Source: Acetobacteraceae bacterium (GTDB lineage Bacteria; Pseudomonadota; Alphaproteobacteria; Acetobacterales; Acetobacteraceae). Taken from it: a DNA stretch of 6,421 bases. Shown here in pieces: positions 5,410-6,421 of this stretch. The position numbers and the translations under genes were made by a program. Position 1 is the first letter of the stretch, and each line of letters begins with the position of its first letter. The notes under the pieces were generated by a model. It was not told the origin of the DNA, searched no databases, and saw only the letters and a list, made by a program, of their open reading frames with translations. The stretch spans positions 1-6,421 of the forward strand of contig CANJOG010000120.1 in the NCBI GenBank assembly GCA_947475475.1. Direction: 5' to 3'.

Positions 5410-6421
5410 ATGAACGACATCAATCGGCCTGTCTGTCCGTTTTCGCTGAAGCAAGTCAGGTCGGACGATCCCTACACAGGCTATGACGCGATGCGCGAGA
5501 CGGCTCCCGTGCTGTGGGACGAGACGCTGCAAACCTGGCTCGTGGTTTCCGCCGCAGCCTGCCGTGATCTGATGAAGCGTGATCTCAAGGATATCCGTTT
5601 CTGGATTTCCGATCTTGGTGACGATGCTGTGCTGATCCAAGGCAAGCGCAGCCTCAAGTTGCTCACCGGCGATGAACACCGGCGGGTGCATGCCTGGTGG
5701 CTGCGGCAATTCACCATTCCGGCCCTGGAACCGATGCGCGTTGCCGGTATCCGGCCAACCGTTCACCGGCTGCTGGATCGGTTTGCGGCGCGTGGTTCAG
5801 CTGAGTTGGTGAAGGATTTTGCAAGCCAGTTGCCGATCCGCGCCATCGCTGTTGTGCTTGGCCTGCCCTGGGAGGATGACCAGTGGATAGCGAATGTCTT
5901 CGCCGCGATGAAGCCGCTGGAGGATTTCTTCAACTACGCGATCATTGGAGACCCAGAACACATCGCCCGCGCCAAGGACGCGACGCTGAAACTGCATGAG
6001 ATCTTGCGTCCATTCGCGGAGGCGCGGCGCGATGGGACGGGCGATGACATGATCAGCCGCATGTGGCGCGATGGGGCGTCGCTGCTCCCGGACTGGGATA
6101 TTGACGACGTGCTGAGCCAGGCGCGCCACATGCTCTTCGCCGGCGCTGAAACGACCGCGCATACAATCGCCAGCGCCTCCTATTTGATGTTGACGACGCC
6201 AGGACTGCGTGAACAGCTCGTCGCGGGCGGAGACCCGGCAGTGCGGAATTTCGTCGAAGAAGTGCTGCGCCTCTATGGGCCCGTGCATTATCGCAGCCGG
6301 CGGGCGACGCGGGATTTCGAACTGGCGGGCGCTCAGATCCATGCTGGAGAATCCATTATCTCTGTTCAGGCAGCGGCCAACCGCGATCCAGCCTGGTATG
6401 CCGAGCCGACCGCGATCCGCC
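5410..6421 (+). CDS. Cytochrome P450, 3' end beyond window
   Basis: A heme monooxygenase of the soluble bacterial type, expected to take electrons from a ferredoxin system (none seen here). The 337 visible codons are uninterrupted and begin MNDINRPVCPFSLKQ with no signal peptide or membrane anchor. The start is supported by GGGAG at 5397-5401. Helix I carries the oxygen-activation motif A244-G-A-E-T-T249 and the acid-alcohol pair E247/T248. Helix K has E284-V-L-R287 of the ExxR motif. NRDPAWY near 328-334 is the usual segment before the heme loop. The FxxGxxxCxG cysteine motif must lie beyond the edge, with roughly 60-80 residues missing by family length. One oddity is the helix-C motif, normally HxxxR, which here reads H90-RRV-H94. 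The CYP family and substrate cannot be assigned. Confidence 0.93.
   Translation, partial: MNDINRPVCPFSLKQVRSDDPYTGYDAMRETAPVLWDETLQTWLVVSAAACRDLMKRDLKDIRFWISDLGDDAVLIQGKRSLKLLTGDEHRRVHAWWLRQFTIPALEPMRVAGIRPTVHRLLDRFAARGSAELVKDFASQLPIRAIAVVLGLPWEDDQWIANVFAAMKPLEDFFNYAIIGDPEHIARAKDATLKLHEILRPFAEARRDGTGDDMISRMWRDGASLLPDWDIDDVLSQARHMLFAGAETTAHTIASASYLMLTTPGLREQLVAGGDPAVRNFVEEVLRLYGPVHYRSRRATRDFELAGAQIHAGESIISVQAAANRDPAWYAEPTAIR

Overview
The window looks like a GC-rich alphaproteobacterial chromosome, possibly from the Rhodospirillales or Acetobacteraceae; the order is a guess. Three things point there. The NrdA protein is the short class I form typical of that class. A GAAC-N7-GAAC direct repeat matches the alphaproteobacterial LexA box. 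NrdR-type boxes precede nrdA. Coding is dense and GC-rich on both sides, with an AT-richer, degraded stretch in the right half.

Left part (1-2376): a minus-strand hydantoinase B/oxoprolinase gene (hyuB-like) overlaps the start of a further minus-strand gene by an ATGA junction. That second gene leaves the window after 12 codons and could be the hyuA partner. Across a 150 bp divergent spacer lies a plus-strand gene for a split-barrel flavin-binding protein of the pyridoxamine-5'-phosphate-oxidase (PPOX) superfamily. The spacer holds a perfect TATAAT overlapped by a near-palindrome that could be an operator.

Middle (2377-4667): a 404 bp spacer is rich in signals. In order it holds a nest of inverted repeats, a LexA-box-like repeat, a good intrinsic terminator on the plus strand, and two NrdR-type boxes over a plausible promoter. 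It leads into nrdA, the catalytic subunit of class I ribonucleotide reductase. nrdA is complete in all catalytic residues and lacks an ATP-cone.

Right part (4668-6421): the small subunit gene nrdB does not follow nrdA. Instead there are about 740 bp without an intact gene, with two strong hairpins and the decayed C-terminal end of an IS630-family transposase carrying three in-frame stops. A plus-strand cytochrome P450 gene then starts with its own RBS and candidate promoter, and is cut by the window edge before its heme-cysteine motif.

Functionally these are separate units: amide/lactam or hydantoin hydrolysis, a flavin enzyme, dNTP synthesis under NrdR control, and a P450 next to mobile-element debris. 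I see no defence system, CRISPR array, phage module or clear new multi-gene system. The most unusual parts are the nrdA upstream region and the IS-scarred place where nrdB would be expected.
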